A stretch of 44,898 bases of DNA from a bacterium (GTDB taxonomy: Bacteria > Planctomycetota > UBA1135 > GCA-002686595). A model generated the notes under the pieces. The model was not told the origin of the DNA, searched no databases, and worked only from the letters and a program-made list of their open reading frames with translations. A program made the position numbers and the translations under genes. The stretch is taken from contig JAAELL010000107.1 of NCBI GenBank assembly GCA_024226735.1, positions 1 to 44,898 of the forward strand. The letters are read 5' to 3'. Shown here piece after piece: positions 26,334-35,015 of this stretch; within the stretch, counting starts at the first letter, position 1; every line of letters starts with the position of its first letter.

Positions 26334-28697
26334 TTAGTTGCAGAACGTCGCTTCCAATCCGTCGGAGAAGTTGAAGCCGGCGACTCCGTGGGTCGGATCC
26401 CGATACCAGAACTGGAAGTTCCAAGTGGAGCCGACGGTGATCTCGCCGCTCGCTGGGGGGGGCGTTGCAATGTCGATGGGGTAGTAGGCGGACCCGAAGA
26501 TATCCGTTTGCAAAACGGGCAGTCGTACGAACGGCGTGCCGATGCAGATCGTCCCGTCACCGAGTGGGGCCTGGTTCGGGTTGATGCCGTAGTAGAAGAG
26601 ACCGAACTGGCCCGTCGGTAGCCCGGTGCACTCCAGGGCGAAGTCGTTCGCGCCGACGCTCGTGGAGCCCTGGGAGCTGATTAGACCGCCCGGTCCAACT
26701 GAGTTGGCGCTCGTCACGCAGTAGTTCGTCGGCGGCGGGCAGGCGACGAAGGGCTCGTACATCAGAGTCACCGTCCCCATCGCGCTCCCGGCGGTCGTAC
26801 TCACCTCGTAGACGACCGTGTCGTTGCCCGTGGCGCCAGCCACCGGCTCGACGACGCGCCAGCCTCCGCTCTCACCGGGATTGACGACAGTGGCCTGCGC
26901 AGGACCCTGGACAATCGTGTAGGTCACCGACTGCGGGTCGTTCTCGAACGCCGCGGGTAGCTCGAGCACGAACGCGCTGTCGTCGCGGACGGGTCTTTCA
27001 TAACTGTAAGCCACGGGGGGCGTCCCGGCGCCCGGCCCGCTCGTGAAGTCGACGTCGACGAAGACCGGTGCGCTACGCGCGCTTCCGCTATCGAACAAGG
27101 CTTCGGCCTGCACGCGAACCGGCCCCGCTCCGAGGTTGTGGCCATACGTCGACAGTGTTCCGGTCGCGGCCTGCTCGCTCGCGACGACGCGTCCGTTCTG
27201 GAGCAGCCTGACCTCGCGCACCGCCGGCCCGGTCGCCGAGAAAGAGAAGTCGAAGCGCGTCGTCAGGTCGCCCGTGGCAGGGCCGCCGAGCGTGACGGCG
27301 AGGCCACTGTTGTCGACGAGGAGAGCGCCGATCCAGCGCCCGGTGTGTGCGACGGGCGTGTCGTCGGCCGCGAGGATCCGCAGCTCGTGCCAGCCGTCGC
27401 TCAAGCGCCGAGTGTCGAGGTAGAGGTCGCTGCCGGGCGCGACCGTGTCGATCGACACGCCGTCGACGAGCATCTCGAAGTGCGCGACCTGGGCGCCCGG
27501 AGCCGTCGCCTGCCCGGTCGGCGTGAAGACCTGCACGCCTCCCACGGGCGTCGCGGGGGGCGGATTCATGAGCGCGACCGTCGGCGGCGAAGCGTACGGC
27601 CGCGTCTGCGGGTCGCCGTACAAGAGGCCTTGGAATGGCACGAACCCCGAGCTGCGCAGCCAGGCTTCGCCGATCGACAGCCCCTTGCGGTAGAGGACGT
27701 GGAAGCGGGCGTGCGGGAACTTGCCGGCGTAGTTGCACGGCTCCTGCACCGTCCCCGCCGTGCCGCTCGCGCCCTTGGCGATCCAGCGCGACATCTTCGT
27801 TTGCGAGGCCGTCGTGAAGTTGCCAGCGAAGCTCGTCAGGTGATCGGCGAAGGAGCCGGGCAGCAGCGTGAAGTCGCCCGAGTCGATCGGCAGCGTCGCG
27901 CGCCCGGTCATGATGCCCAGCGCGTCGTGCTGGCCGAGCGGTAGGTCGGCAAACAGGTGCTGGGCCGACCCGCCGGCCGCCGCCATCTCGGTCACCGCCG
28001 TGGGGTAGGCGCCGTGGCGCGGCCCGCTGCGGGCGGGATCGGTCGTCTGCATGTAGTAGGCGGTGCCGGCCGGTTGCGACCCGTCGGCGGCGACGCTGCG
28101 GTCGATCATGTCGAGGATCTCGGGCACGGTGTTCCCGCGCTCGCCGGTGTAGCCGAGCATCGCGCCGATGTAGTAGCGCCGCGCCGAGGGGCTCGTGCTC
28201 GGCAGGCCCGCGAGCCATCCCGTTTGGCTGTCGAACGCGATGGGGTCCCAGTCCGTGCGCGAGTACTGGTTGCCGGCCGTCGAGTTGATGCCGTTCAAGA
28301 TGTCGTCCGTGATGAACGCCGTCGTGAACGCGGAGCCGATGGCGACGCGCGTGACCGCGGCGCAGCCGTCGTTGATCGTGCCTGCTGGGATCGAGGTGAA
28401 GAAGTTCCCGCCGGGCGGGACGATGACGACGTCGACCTGGGACTCGATCCCGCGCCCGACGAGCTCGCCCTGGAAGCCGACGAGGTTCTCGGCGACGAAC
28501 GTGGCGTAGTTGGCGGCGTCCGGGTCGAGGTAGAGGACGTGCGAGGCCGGGATCCCACGCGCGGCGGCGTAGTAGTTGGCGACGTAGAGCGACTCGGCAT
28601 CGTTCGGATCGACGACGAGCACGGCGTTGTCGTTCTGTGCTGGCGCCGTCGTGGAGAGTAGGCACAGGCAGGCCGCGAAGAGAAAGGAGCTCTTCAT
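26334..28697 (-). CDS. TIGR03790-family secreted protein with planctomycete C-terminal domain
   Basis: A 787-residue protein. A signal peptide (MKSSFLFAACLCLLSTTAPA) is followed by a domain I recognise as the TIGR03790 family (about 22-370): AVLVVDPNDAESLYVANYY, then YYAAARGIPASHVLYL, later GLSIGEAWLRSSGF. The family is found in planctomycetes and myxobacteria; its function is unknown. Residues about 370-650 look like Ig or cadherin-type beta domains with Pro/Thr linkers. The last ~125 residues (from YCVTSANSVGPGG to TWNFQFWYRDP and NFSDGLEATFCN) form a domain also present in the remnant at 21358, probably a targeting or anchoring domain. The cysteine beginning that domain and the terminal one may pair. 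Confidence 0.8.
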   Translation of the reverse strand: MKSSFLFAACLCLLSTTAPAQNDNAVLVVDPNDAESLYVANYYAAARGIPASHVLYLDPDAANYATFVAENLVGFQGELVGRGIESQVDVVIVPPGGNFFTSIPAGTINDGCAAVTRVAIGSAFTTAFITDDILNGINSTAGNQYSRTDWDPIAFDSQTGWLAGLPSTSPSARRYYIGAMLGYTGERGNTVPEILDMIDRSVAADGSQPAGTAYYMQTTDPARSGPRHGAYPTAVTEMAAAGGSAQHLFADLPLGQHDALGIMTGRATLPIDSGDFTLLPGSFADHLTSFAGNFTTASQTKMSRWIAKGASGTAGTVQEPCNYAGKFPHARFHVLYRKGLSIGEAWLRSSGFVPFQGLLYGDPQTRPYASPPTVALMNPPPATPVGGVQVFTPTGQATAPGAQVAHFEMLVDGVSIDTVAPGSDLYLDTRRLSDGWHELRILAADDTPVAHTGRWIGALLVDNSGLAVTLGGPATGDLTTRFDFSFSATGPAVREVRLLQNGRVVASEQAATGTLSTYGHNLGAGPVRVQAEALFDSGSARSAPVFVDVDFTSGPGAGTPPVAYSYERPVRDDSAFVLELPAAFENDPQSVTYTIVQGPAQATVVNPGESGGWRVVEPVAGATGNDTVVYEVSTTAGSAMGTVTLMYEPFVACPPPTNYCVTSANSVGPGGLISSQGSTSVGANDFALECTGLPTGQFGLFYYGINPNQAPLGDGTICIGTPFVRLPVLQTDIFGSAYYPIDIATPPPASGEITVGSTWNFQFWYRDPTHGVAGFNFSDGLEATFCN

Positions 28698-28823
28698 GTT
28701 CGGATCTCGGGATGAGAGATGAGGATCGGACGAGCGTAGAAGCTGATGAACCGATCCTACTCGATGCGTTTGCGCCCGAGCGGAAACGCGATCTGGCGCA
28801 GCAGGCTGCGCGGCATCTCCTCG

Positions 28824-29459
28824 TCACCGGGATAGCCGATGCGCTCGGGCGCGCGGCCAGTAGGCGGTGCCGAACAGGTGATCCCACAGCGAGAACACGA
28901 GGCCGAAGTTCTTCGCCAGTCCGCCTTCGTCGGATGCGTCGTGGTGCCACAGGTGCATGCGTGGACTGTTGAACACGTAGCCCAGCGGTCCGAGCGAGAG
29001 GTCGACGTTCGCGTGGTTGAAGTGTCCCCAGATCGTGGCGAACACCCAGCACAGCAGCAGCGGCTCGTAGCCCCCGCCGAGCCACAACAGCGGCACGTAC
29101 GTCAGCGAGCGGTACACGACGCTCTCGATCCAGTGGAAGCGGAAGTGCCCGATCCAGTCCATCTCGTGGATCGAGTGGTGCACCTTGCGGAACTGCCACA
29201 GGAAAGGCACGCGGTGCAGCAGGTTGTGGACGCACCACTCGAGGAAGTCGCGCACGACCAAGTAGGCGAGCGCCTGCACGAGAAAGGGCTGTGCGGCCAG
29301 GGCTCCCTGCTCGGGCAGGAGCGAGACGAGTGCGAGCCCGGAGTCCGCGCGCGCGGCTGTCCAACCGACGATCCCCGCGACGAGCATCCCGTAGAGCCTG
29401 CCGTTGAAGACGAGGTAGAACGCGTCGACCGCGAGCTTGCGCGGATCGAAGAGGTCCAC
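28824..29459 (-). CDS. Sterol desaturase/fatty acid hydroxylase-family protein (3' frameshift)
   Basis: A 211-residue membrane di-iron oxygenase. It has four or so hydrophobic segments and the histidine boxes HNLLH, KVHHSIHEMDW and HLWHHD, with WDHLFGTAYWP near the end. Such enzymes hydroxylate or desaturate lipids using O2. After TAYWP the present frame reads RARAHRLSR and stops. The next frame continues GRAPERIGYPGDEEMPRSLL and RQIAFPLGRKRIE to a stop at 28757, exactly the C-terminal tail expected for the family. So a +1 or -2 change near 28850-28865 removes about 25 residues. The catalytic part is intact, and the enzyme may still work. Sequencing error is possible. Confidence 0.82.
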   Translation of the reverse strand: MDLFDPRKLAVDAFYLVFNGRLYGMLVAGIVGWTAARADSGLALVSLLPEQGALAAQPFLVQALAYLVVRDFLEWCVHNLLHRVPFLWQFRKVHHSIHEMDWIGHFRFHWIESVVYRSLTYVPLLWLGGGYEPLLLCWVFATIWGHFNHANVDLSLGPLGYVFNSPRMHLWHHDASDEGGLAKNFGLVFSLWDHLFGTAYWPRARAHRLSR

Positions 29460-29491
29460 GCGCGCAGTCTATTCGGGCTGCGGTCCGGGCA

Positions 29492-30778
29492 TCACGAGTC
29501 CTCTTCGCGAGCCCGCAGGTAGCGCGGCGCCAGGCCGTCCCCGACGCGGTACGAGTCCTTCAGCGGCGCGTAGTCTGGATGGCCGACCTCGATGTGCACG
29601 CGCACGTCGCGCCAGCTCGCCGAGTCGGTCTCGTCCCCGACGCGCACAGCCTCGGTCCAGACGTCGACCCAACCGTGGATCACCGACCCGTCGCGTCCGT
29701 CGGGCAGGATCAGGCTCGCGAGCACGTCCTCCCTCCGCACCAGCACGCCGGCGAGCTCGACTGGCGAGGAGGCGCGGTCGCACGCCAGGTCATCGCCGGC
29801 GACCTCCATGCGCAGCCTCGCGAAACCCTCCTTCTTCGCCTCGGCGCTCAGCACCGTGCGCATCGCCCGCGAGGATTCGGTCAGCTGTCCGATGCGGAAG
29901 CCGAGCGTTCCCGCGGTCCGCTTGCGCCACCCGCGCCGGCCGCCGAAGCGTCCTCCGCACCCGCCTCCGATGCTGATGATGTTCGGGTGGCGCTTGAGCG
30001 GGCGCTCGATCACCCAGCCCGGCGCCTGGCAGAGGGGCCGCTGCATGCCGCGTCGCGAATCGATGCGGAAAACAGCCTCGCGGATCTCGCCGCCGTGCGC
30101 GTCGTGGAGGCGAACGTGGATCGCCCGCTGGCGCGGCATGTCGAGGAACAGGCTGTGCGCGGTGTGTCCGGGGCCGACGGAGAAAGCCCCGCTCGACGTG
30201 CTGTCGAAGCGTTCCGCGTGGGCCTGGATACGGTAGCGGCCGGGAGCGAGTCCCTCGACCGTCACGACTTCGCGTTCGACCTCGAGCTCGCGTACGTGCT
30301 GGTCGCCGCGGCCGTAGTAGTCGTTTCGGGGCGCGTCGAGCCGCCAGAGCTCGACCTTGGATCGGATCGGCGTGCCGCTCCGCTTGTCGAGCAGGTTCAG
30401 CGCGAGCCGCGCGTCGCCAGGCTCCACTGGGTCCAGCGCGCCCCACATCTGGTGCCGCGTCGCGGCGAAGCGCTGCCCCTCGTGCGCGACACCTTCCCCC
30501 GCGGCCTTGCGCTGGGCATCGGTCCAGGGCAGCGGCTCCCGCGGCTCCTCGGAAACGGGGCGCCACGCGGCCGCGTGCACCGGCTCCGCGGCGACACGCT
30601 CGACGAGATCCGGAGTCTCGAGCGCAGCGGGCGCGCTCGCCGGGCGACGAGCCGGCCCCGGCGACGTGGACGGTTCGGCCGGCGCGGGGGCGTGGCCGTC
30701 CAGGTCCGCTCCCGCCGGAACCCAAGCGAGGGCAAGGGCCAGCGGGCCAGCGGCGAGCAGGAGGCCGGAGAGTCGCAT
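29492..30778 (-). CDS. Membrane-anchored or secreted hypothetical protein
   Basis: A 428-residue protein with an N-terminal hydrophobic segment (MRLSGLLLAAGPLALALAWV) and then an Ala/Pro-rich linker to about residue 70. The remainder looks like beta-sandwich domains: VTVEGLAPGRYRIQAHAERF resembles a carboxypeptidase-regulatory-like turn, and there is a Gly/Arg-rich insert (IGGGCGGRFGGRRGWRKR). No catalytic motif is recognised. The start at 30778 is chosen over 30799 because it puts the hydrophobic segment at the N-terminus. It is divergent from the DDAH-like gene across 77 bases. Confidence 0.65.
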   Translation of the reverse strand: MRLSGLLLAAGPLALALAWVPAGADLDGHAPAPAEPSTSPGPARRPASAPAALETPDLVERVAAEPVHAAAWRPVSEEPREPLPWTDAQRKAAGEGVAHEGQRFAATRHQMWGALDPVEPGDARLALNLLDKRSGTPIRSKVELWRLDAPRNDYYGRGDQHVRELEVEREVVTVEGLAPGRYRIQAHAERFDSTSSGAFSVGPGHTAHSLFLDMPRQRAIHVRLHDAHGGEIREAVFRIDSRRGMQRPLCQAPGWVIERPLKRHPNIISIGGGCGGRFGGRRGWRKRTAGTLGFRIGQLTESSRAMRTVLSAEAKKEGFARLRMEVAGDDLACDRASSPVELAGVLVRREDVLASLILPDGRDGSVIHGWVDVWTEAVRVGDETDSASWRDVRVHIEVGHPDYAPLKDSYRVGDGLAPRYLRAREEDS

Positions 30779-30855
30779 CGCGGCAGTCAACGCGGCCAAC
30801 CGGCGTCGGTTCAGAGATTGCGCTAGCAGTCGGTCCGGACGATGGTGTGCCCCCG

Positions 30856-31635
30856 ATGGATACCTCTCCCGCGCCCAAGAGCGCCCTCCTGCGTGCCCCC
30901 GGTCCCGAGCTCGCCGCCTGCGAGCTGACCCACGTCGCGCGCGAGCCGATCGACGTCGAGCGGGCGCTCGAGCAGCACGCGGCCCTCGCCCGCACCCTCG
31001 AGTCGCTCGGCCTCGACGTCGAGGTCCTGCCGCCCTTCGCCGGCTTCGCGGACGCCGCGTTCGTCGAGGACACCGCGGTCGTGCTCGACGACGTCTGCGT
31101 CCTCGGCCGACCCGGGACGACCTCGCGCCTGGGCGAGGTCGCTGCGATCGAGCCGGTGCTCGCCACCCGCCGGGCGCTCGAGCGCACCGAGGCGCCGCAC
31201 ACGCTCGAGGGTGGCGACGTGCTGACGATCGACGACGTGCTGTACGTCGGCTTGTCCGAGCGCACGACCCACGGGGGGATGAAGGCGCTCGCGCACACGC
31301 TGCTCGGCTACCGGTACCGGATCAAGGCGCTGTACGTGCGCGGCTGCCTGCACCTGAAGACGGCGTGCACGCACCTCGGCGGCGAGACGTTGCTCGTCAA
31401 CCCGGACTGGTTCGACCGCGACCGGCTCTCCGAGTTCGAGATGGTGCCGGTCGAGGAGCGCGAGCCGTTCGGGGCGAACGCATTGCGGGTGGGGGAGACG
31501 CTGGTCTGCTCGAGCGCCTACCCGCGCACGATCGAGCGCATCCAGGCCCGGGGCTTCGACGTACGCGTCGTCGACGTGTCGGAGTTCCACAAGGCCGAGG
31601 CGGGCCTCACGTGCCTGTGCCTTTTGTTCGCGTGA
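30856..31635 (+). CDS. Dimethylargininase/amidinotransferase-family hydrolase
   Basis: A 259-residue pentein-fold enzyme. The signatures are FVEDTAVVLDDVCVLGRPG (Glu-Asp substrate contacts), LEGGDVLTIDD, the catalytic histidine region RGCLHLKTACTHLGG, and the C-terminal nucleophile in EAGLTCLCLLFA. These match N(omega),N(omega)-dimethylarginine dimethylaminohydrolase (DDAH), which turns methylated arginine into citrulline plus an amine. Arginine deiminase-like or other amidinohydrolase activity is possible. A GTG at 30847 would add three residues; the ATG at 30856 is preferred. The gene 33 bases downstream may be co-transcribed. Confidence 0.88.
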   Translation: MDTSPAPKSALLRAPGPELAACELTHVAREPIDVERALEQHAALARTLESLGLDVEVLPPFAGFADAAFVEDTAVVLDDVCVLGRPGTTSRLGEVAAIEPVLATRRALERTEAPHTLEGGDVLTIDDVLYVGLSERTTHGGMKALAHTLLGYRYRIKALYVRGCLHLKTACTHLGGETLLVNPDWFDRDRLSEFEMVPVEEREPFGANALRVGETLVCSSAYPRTIERIQARGFDVRVVDVSEFHKAEAGLTCLCLLFA

Positions 31636-31668
31636 CACTCGAGGCGCGAGCGCCCTTAGACTGGCGCC

Positions 31669-34539
31669 ATGCCTGCCGCACGTCTCTTCGTCGCCATTCT
31701 CGCCCTCTTCTGCACTGGACTCAGCACCGGGCCTGCGCTCGGCGTCCAGACCGACGCCGGCGCCCGTGAGTGGAACCAGCACCGCGGCAACGCTGCAAGC
31801 ACGTCCGCTTCTCCACTCGCGCCGATCCGCGTCGAGCCCGTCGAGGCCTGGCGCGCCGAGCTCGGTGAGCGGCTCGCCGGACCGGTCGTCTGGGGCGACT
31901 ACGTCTACGCCGTGCGCGCCATCCCGCGCAACCGCGAGCTCGTCGCGTTCCGCGTCGCGGACGGGAAGCGCGTCGGCGGCGTCAAGATCGGCAAGGGCGG
32001 CAGCCCCGAGCTCTGCGTGTGGGCCGGCACGGTCGTCGTCGTCGATCCGGACATGCTGCGCACGTACCGCCTGCAAGGCACGAGGCTCAAGATGGCCAAG
32101 CGGCTGCGCGGGACGGGTTTCGGCCGGGCGTGTGTCGCGGGGGGCTACGCCTTCGTCGCGGCCGGGAACGAGGTGCACTGCGTCGACCTCGCCTACGGCA
32201 AGCTCATGGCGAGCGGCTCCGGCGCCGGCGGACGGCCGATCGCCCTCCCCGGGCCGAGAGGTCGGCTGCGCATCGCGACAGCTGGCGCCGGGGATCAGCC
32301 GGGCTACGTCGGCATCTACCTCCTGGTCAAGACGACGACGTTCACCGGCGTCGGAACGCGCGAGGTGCAGGCCAGTGGCGGCGCGACGAGCTACTCGGGC
32401 ATGCTCAACTCGAGCACCCGCGTGCGCGACGCGGAGGCCGTCCTGATCACCGCGCAGGACAGCGACCCGATCTTCTTCGCGACGAGCAGCGCCACGCTGA
32501 AGACCGGGCCCGGCGGGCCGAAGGCGCGCGGGGCGATCATGGCCGAGTCGGGCGCCGTGTCGACGCTCTCGACGATCGGGCGCGGGGCGGCGGTGTTCGA
32601 GGACGAGGTCTACGGCTTCGACGGAGAAGGCACGCTCATCCGCCAGATGCAGGACGGCCGCTACGTCGCCGTCGTCGAGAAGAGTGAGCTGCCGCGCGGG
32701 GCCCGGCCCGCGCCGCTGACGATCGCGAGCGGCGTGGCGTACATCGGCAACTGGGCCGTCGAGCTCTCCTCGGGCCGCGTGTTCTGGTGCCGGTCCGACC
32801 TCGACAACGAGGGCGCCCTGTGGCCGGTCGCGGACGGGCGCGCGCTCTACCTCAGCAAGAAGGGGGAGCTGGTCTGCCTCGCGGACCCGAACGCTGGCGC
32901 AGCGAGCGCGGCGGCGGCCGGGGCGGCCGGGCCCCGAGCTGCGGTGAGTGCCCCGGGCGACGGGGACGGCGTCGTGTTGCGCGACGGCCGGCGCCTCGCG
33001 GGGAAGGTCGAAGCACAGGCGGGCGGGCGCTACCGCGTCGCGGCGGGCGAGGGGGAGTCGGCCGTCTTCGAGCTCGCCGACCTGGCGCTCGTCGAGACGG
33101 CCGGCGAAGCGAAGCTGGTCGGCGAGCCGTACCCCGTGTTCGTCGCCTGGCGCGCGGCGCTCGCCGACGACGTTGCGACGGCGCTCGCCGATCTGTTCGA
33201 GGGCTACCTGCGCGTGCGGCTCGTCGCCGACTGCCAGCGCATCTTGCTGGAAGCTCGTGAGTACGGTCTGTCCGCCAAGCGTACGAGCGAGCTCGAGCGC
33301 AAGCTCGTCGGCAAGACCCAGAACCAGGGCTCGAACGCGTCGAAACAGCGCGCGCGCCTGCAGCGCGAAGAGCAGGCCGCGCGCGAGAAGCTCGTCCAGC
33401 GCTATGCCGCGGCGTCGGACTGGTGCAGGGAGCTCGAGCTCGGCCGCGTCGCGTCGGTGCTCCTCGCGCGTTCCGAGAAGGTCCTGCCGAACCAGGCCGA
33501 GGTCCGCGAGCGCGCGGCCAAGCTCGTGCCGTCGGCGTTCCCCTGGAAGTCGAAGTCCGATGCCGCCGAGCTCTGGCTGCGCTGGTCCGAGGAGCTTCTG
33601 CCGGCCGGCGCCGAGTTCCTCGCGACGGACGACCCCGCGTGGGCGCGCGCGTCCGCCCCGCCGTGGAAGGGCGCAGCGATCGGCCTCGCGACGCGCAACG
33701 TGTTGTTCTTCTCGCTGGAGTCCGATCCGACCGTCGTCGGCGCGTGCCTGCGCAACGGTGAGGGCACGGTGCGCACGCTCCAGGACTTGATCGGCGAGGC
33801 GTTGCTCGCCGACAAGGAACGGCTCGAGGTGCGACTGCATGCGACGCGCAAGGCCTACCTCGTCGAGCAGCGGCCCGACGGCGGGTACGCGATGCCGTGG
33901 AGCGCGGGCTACTACTCGCCCAACGAGGGCGTCTCACGCTTCTACGTACCGCGCGACGGCGAGAGCACCGAGCCCCTGGGCCGCGGCCTCTACGAGGTGC
34001 TCGCGCACGAGCTCACGCACCACTACATCAGCCAGCGCTGGCTCGGCAAGCGCACGCGCATGGGCCGCGCCGACCAGCCCGGCTTCTGGATCGTCGAGGG
34101 CTTCGCGCGCTTCGTCGAGGACCAAGCGGTCGAGCTCGGCCGCCTCGGCGGCGACCTCGACGACACGACGGTCGGCTCGCTCGACGCGGTCTCGCAGCTC
34201 GCCGCGAAGAACACGTTGATCCCCGCGGGCCAGCTCGTCGACCTGTCCCAGCTCGGCTTCGCCCAGCTCAGCGACGACGCGGTCGCGCGCGTGCAGCTGC
34301 GCAACACGCTCGTGACGCTGACCCTCTCGCAGCGCTCGCTGTTCTACGAGCAGTCGGGCAGCCTCGTGTTCTTCTTGATGCACCGGCGCGGACCGGAGGG
34401 GCGCACGGCGGTGCTCGAGTACTTGAAGGCGTTCTACACGAACCGGGTCAAGCGCAAGGGGTGGGAGGCGCTCGGGTTCGCGAGCGCGGAGGAGTTGGAC
34501 GAGGAGTTCCGGGCGTTCCTGGCGAGCGTTCGCGGGTGA
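31669..34539 (+). CDS. Secreted PQQ-like propeller protein with C-terminal HExxH zincin domain
   Basis: A 956-residue protein with a signal peptide (MPAARLFVAILALFCTGLST). Residues about 35-410 form a PQQ/quinoprotein-like beta-propeller (REWNQHRGNAASTSASPL, then GPVVWGDYVYAV). An Ala-rich linker and a coiled-coil, Lys/Glu/Arg-rich segment follow (about 545-590). The C-terminal third is a zinc-peptidase-like domain: LAHELTHHYISQRWL supplies HELTH (His780, Glu781, His784), and FWIVEGFARFVEDQ supplies a downstream acidic ligand, as in gluzincins and DUF1570-like peptidases. I infer an extracytoplasmic metalloprotease with a sensing or docking propeller. Confidence 0.8.
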   Translation: MPAARLFVAILALFCTGLSTGPALGVQTDAGAREWNQHRGNAASTSASPLAPIRVEPVEAWRAELGERLAGPVVWGDYVYAVRAIPRNRELVAFRVADGKRVGGVKIGKGGSPELCVWAGTVVVVDPDMLRTYRLQGTRLKMAKRLRGTGFGRACVAGGYAFVAAGNEVHCVDLAYGKLMASGSGAGGRPIALPGPRGRLRIATAGAGDQPGYVGIYLLVKTTTFTGVGTREVQASGGATSYSGMLNSSTRVRDAEAVLITAQDSDPIFFATSSATLKTGPGGPKARGAIMAESGAVSTLSTIGRGAAVFEDEVYGFDGEGTLIRQMQDGRYVAVVEKSELPRGARPAPLTIASGVAYIGNWAVELSSGRVFWCRSDLDNEGALWPVADGRALYLSKKGELVCLADPNAGAASAAAAGAAGPRAAVSAPGDGDGVVLRDGRRLAGKVEAQAGGRYRVAAGEGESAVFELADLALVETAGEAKLVGEPYPVFVAWRAALADDVATALADLFEGYLRVRLVADCQRILLEAREYGLSAKRTSELERKLVGKTQNQGSNASKQRARLQREEQAAREKLVQRYAAASDWCRELELGRVASVLLARSEKVLPNQAEVRERAAKLVPSAFPWKSKSDAAELWLRWSEELLPAGAEFLATDDPAWARASAPPWKGAAIGLATRNVLFFSLESDPTVVGACLRNGEGTVRTLQDLIGEALLADKERLEVRLHATRKAYLVEQRPDGGYAMPWSAGYYSPNEGVSRFYVPRDGESTEPLGRGLYEVLAHELTHHYISQRWLGKRTRMGRADQPGFWIVEGFARFVEDQAVELGRLGGDLDDTTVGSLDAVSQLAAKNTLIPAGQLVDLSQLGFAQLSDDAVARVQLRNTLVTLTLSQRSLFYEQSGSLVFFLMHRRGPEGRTAVLEYLKAFYTNRVKRKGWEALGFASAEELDEEFRAFLASVRG

Positions 34540-34618
34540 GCCGCCATCTGGGTTCGAATCGGGCGATCGCCTGCTCCTCTGCTACTCCTCGATGCCCCGG
34601 CCGGGACCCTTCGCCCTG
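34540..34618. other. Short spacer before the decayed island
   Basis: No gene or clear terminator is seen. It separates the metalloprotease gene from the minus-strand remnant. Confidence 0.3.
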
Positions 34619-34950
34619 TCATTCACCGAATACCGCCGGCCCTTCCACGGCCTCGATTCTCATGTTCCGATCGAGCGTCAGTGGATTCTCCGGGTAGTTC
34701 GCGCTTGGAATGGCCACCACCCGCCCGCCTACCGGCACCCCCGCATGAGCGGCGGCGAGCGTGTCGTACGGGCGCGCTGCGGCGTTGCGCCTCCTCCGAC
34801 CAATCCCAGTATCACCGTATTGGCAGAGGAGTCGCGGCGACGGCGCGCCTTGCATCGCATCCCGTACGAACCGCCGACAATGTTTCCCAAGGCGGGGAGA
34901 GCCACAGCGATGGCCGTCAGCGGCGCGAGGATTCGAAGCACAGCGTGCAT
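34619..34950 (-). pseudogene. Short secreted beta-helix-like gene interrupted by a structured element
   Basis: Reading the minus strand from the ATG at 34950 gives a signal peptide and GNIVGGSYG (MHAVLRILAPLTAIAVALPA, then LGNIVGG). The sense reading then breaks, and about 100 bases later another frame continues PYDTLAAAHAGVPVGGRVVA, then NYPENPLTLDRNMRIEAVEG and PAVFGE-stop. The two halves fit one short parallel beta-helix-type protein (family pattern VDGS.G...PY.Tl.eA...vp.Gg.v....G.YpEn.tl.k.m.i.a..GpavIG). The separating bases, 34765-34868, are a hairpin element also present near 44805. I infer insertional disruption followed by decay. Confidence 0.6.
34765..34868. repeat. Hairpin element, copy A
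   Basis: This copy begins CGTAC (34765-34769) and ends GTACG (34864-34868), inside an outer stem TCGTACGGG/CCCGTACGA. The block GCGTTGCGCCTCCTCCGA (34782-34799) is identical to 44822-44839 in copy B. The block 34830-34854 (AGTCGCG..., ending GCGCCTTGCA) matches 44852-44876 at 21 of 25 positions. Between the conserved blocks lies an inner hairpin with CCAAT (34800-34804) against ATTGG, and CTCCTC against GAGGAG. The inner hairpin and outer stems differ in sequence from copy B but remain complementary. It sits inside a former coding sequence. Confidence 0.7.
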
Positions 34951-35015
34951 GGCATTCCCCCTATTGCAAATTGACTAGCACGAGAACGAGACCGGTACCC
35001 GCGTCGAGCGCCCCC

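Noticed and set aside
30823..33840. 1005-codon minus-strand open frame
   Set aside because: Antisense to the DDAH-like gene and the propeller-protease gene, both with clear motifs. Composition is typical of a GC-rich shadow frame.
34765..34868. Hairpin copy A as a simple transcription terminator
   Set aside because: It lies inside a former coding sequence, is too long, and shares a conserved core with a distant copy.
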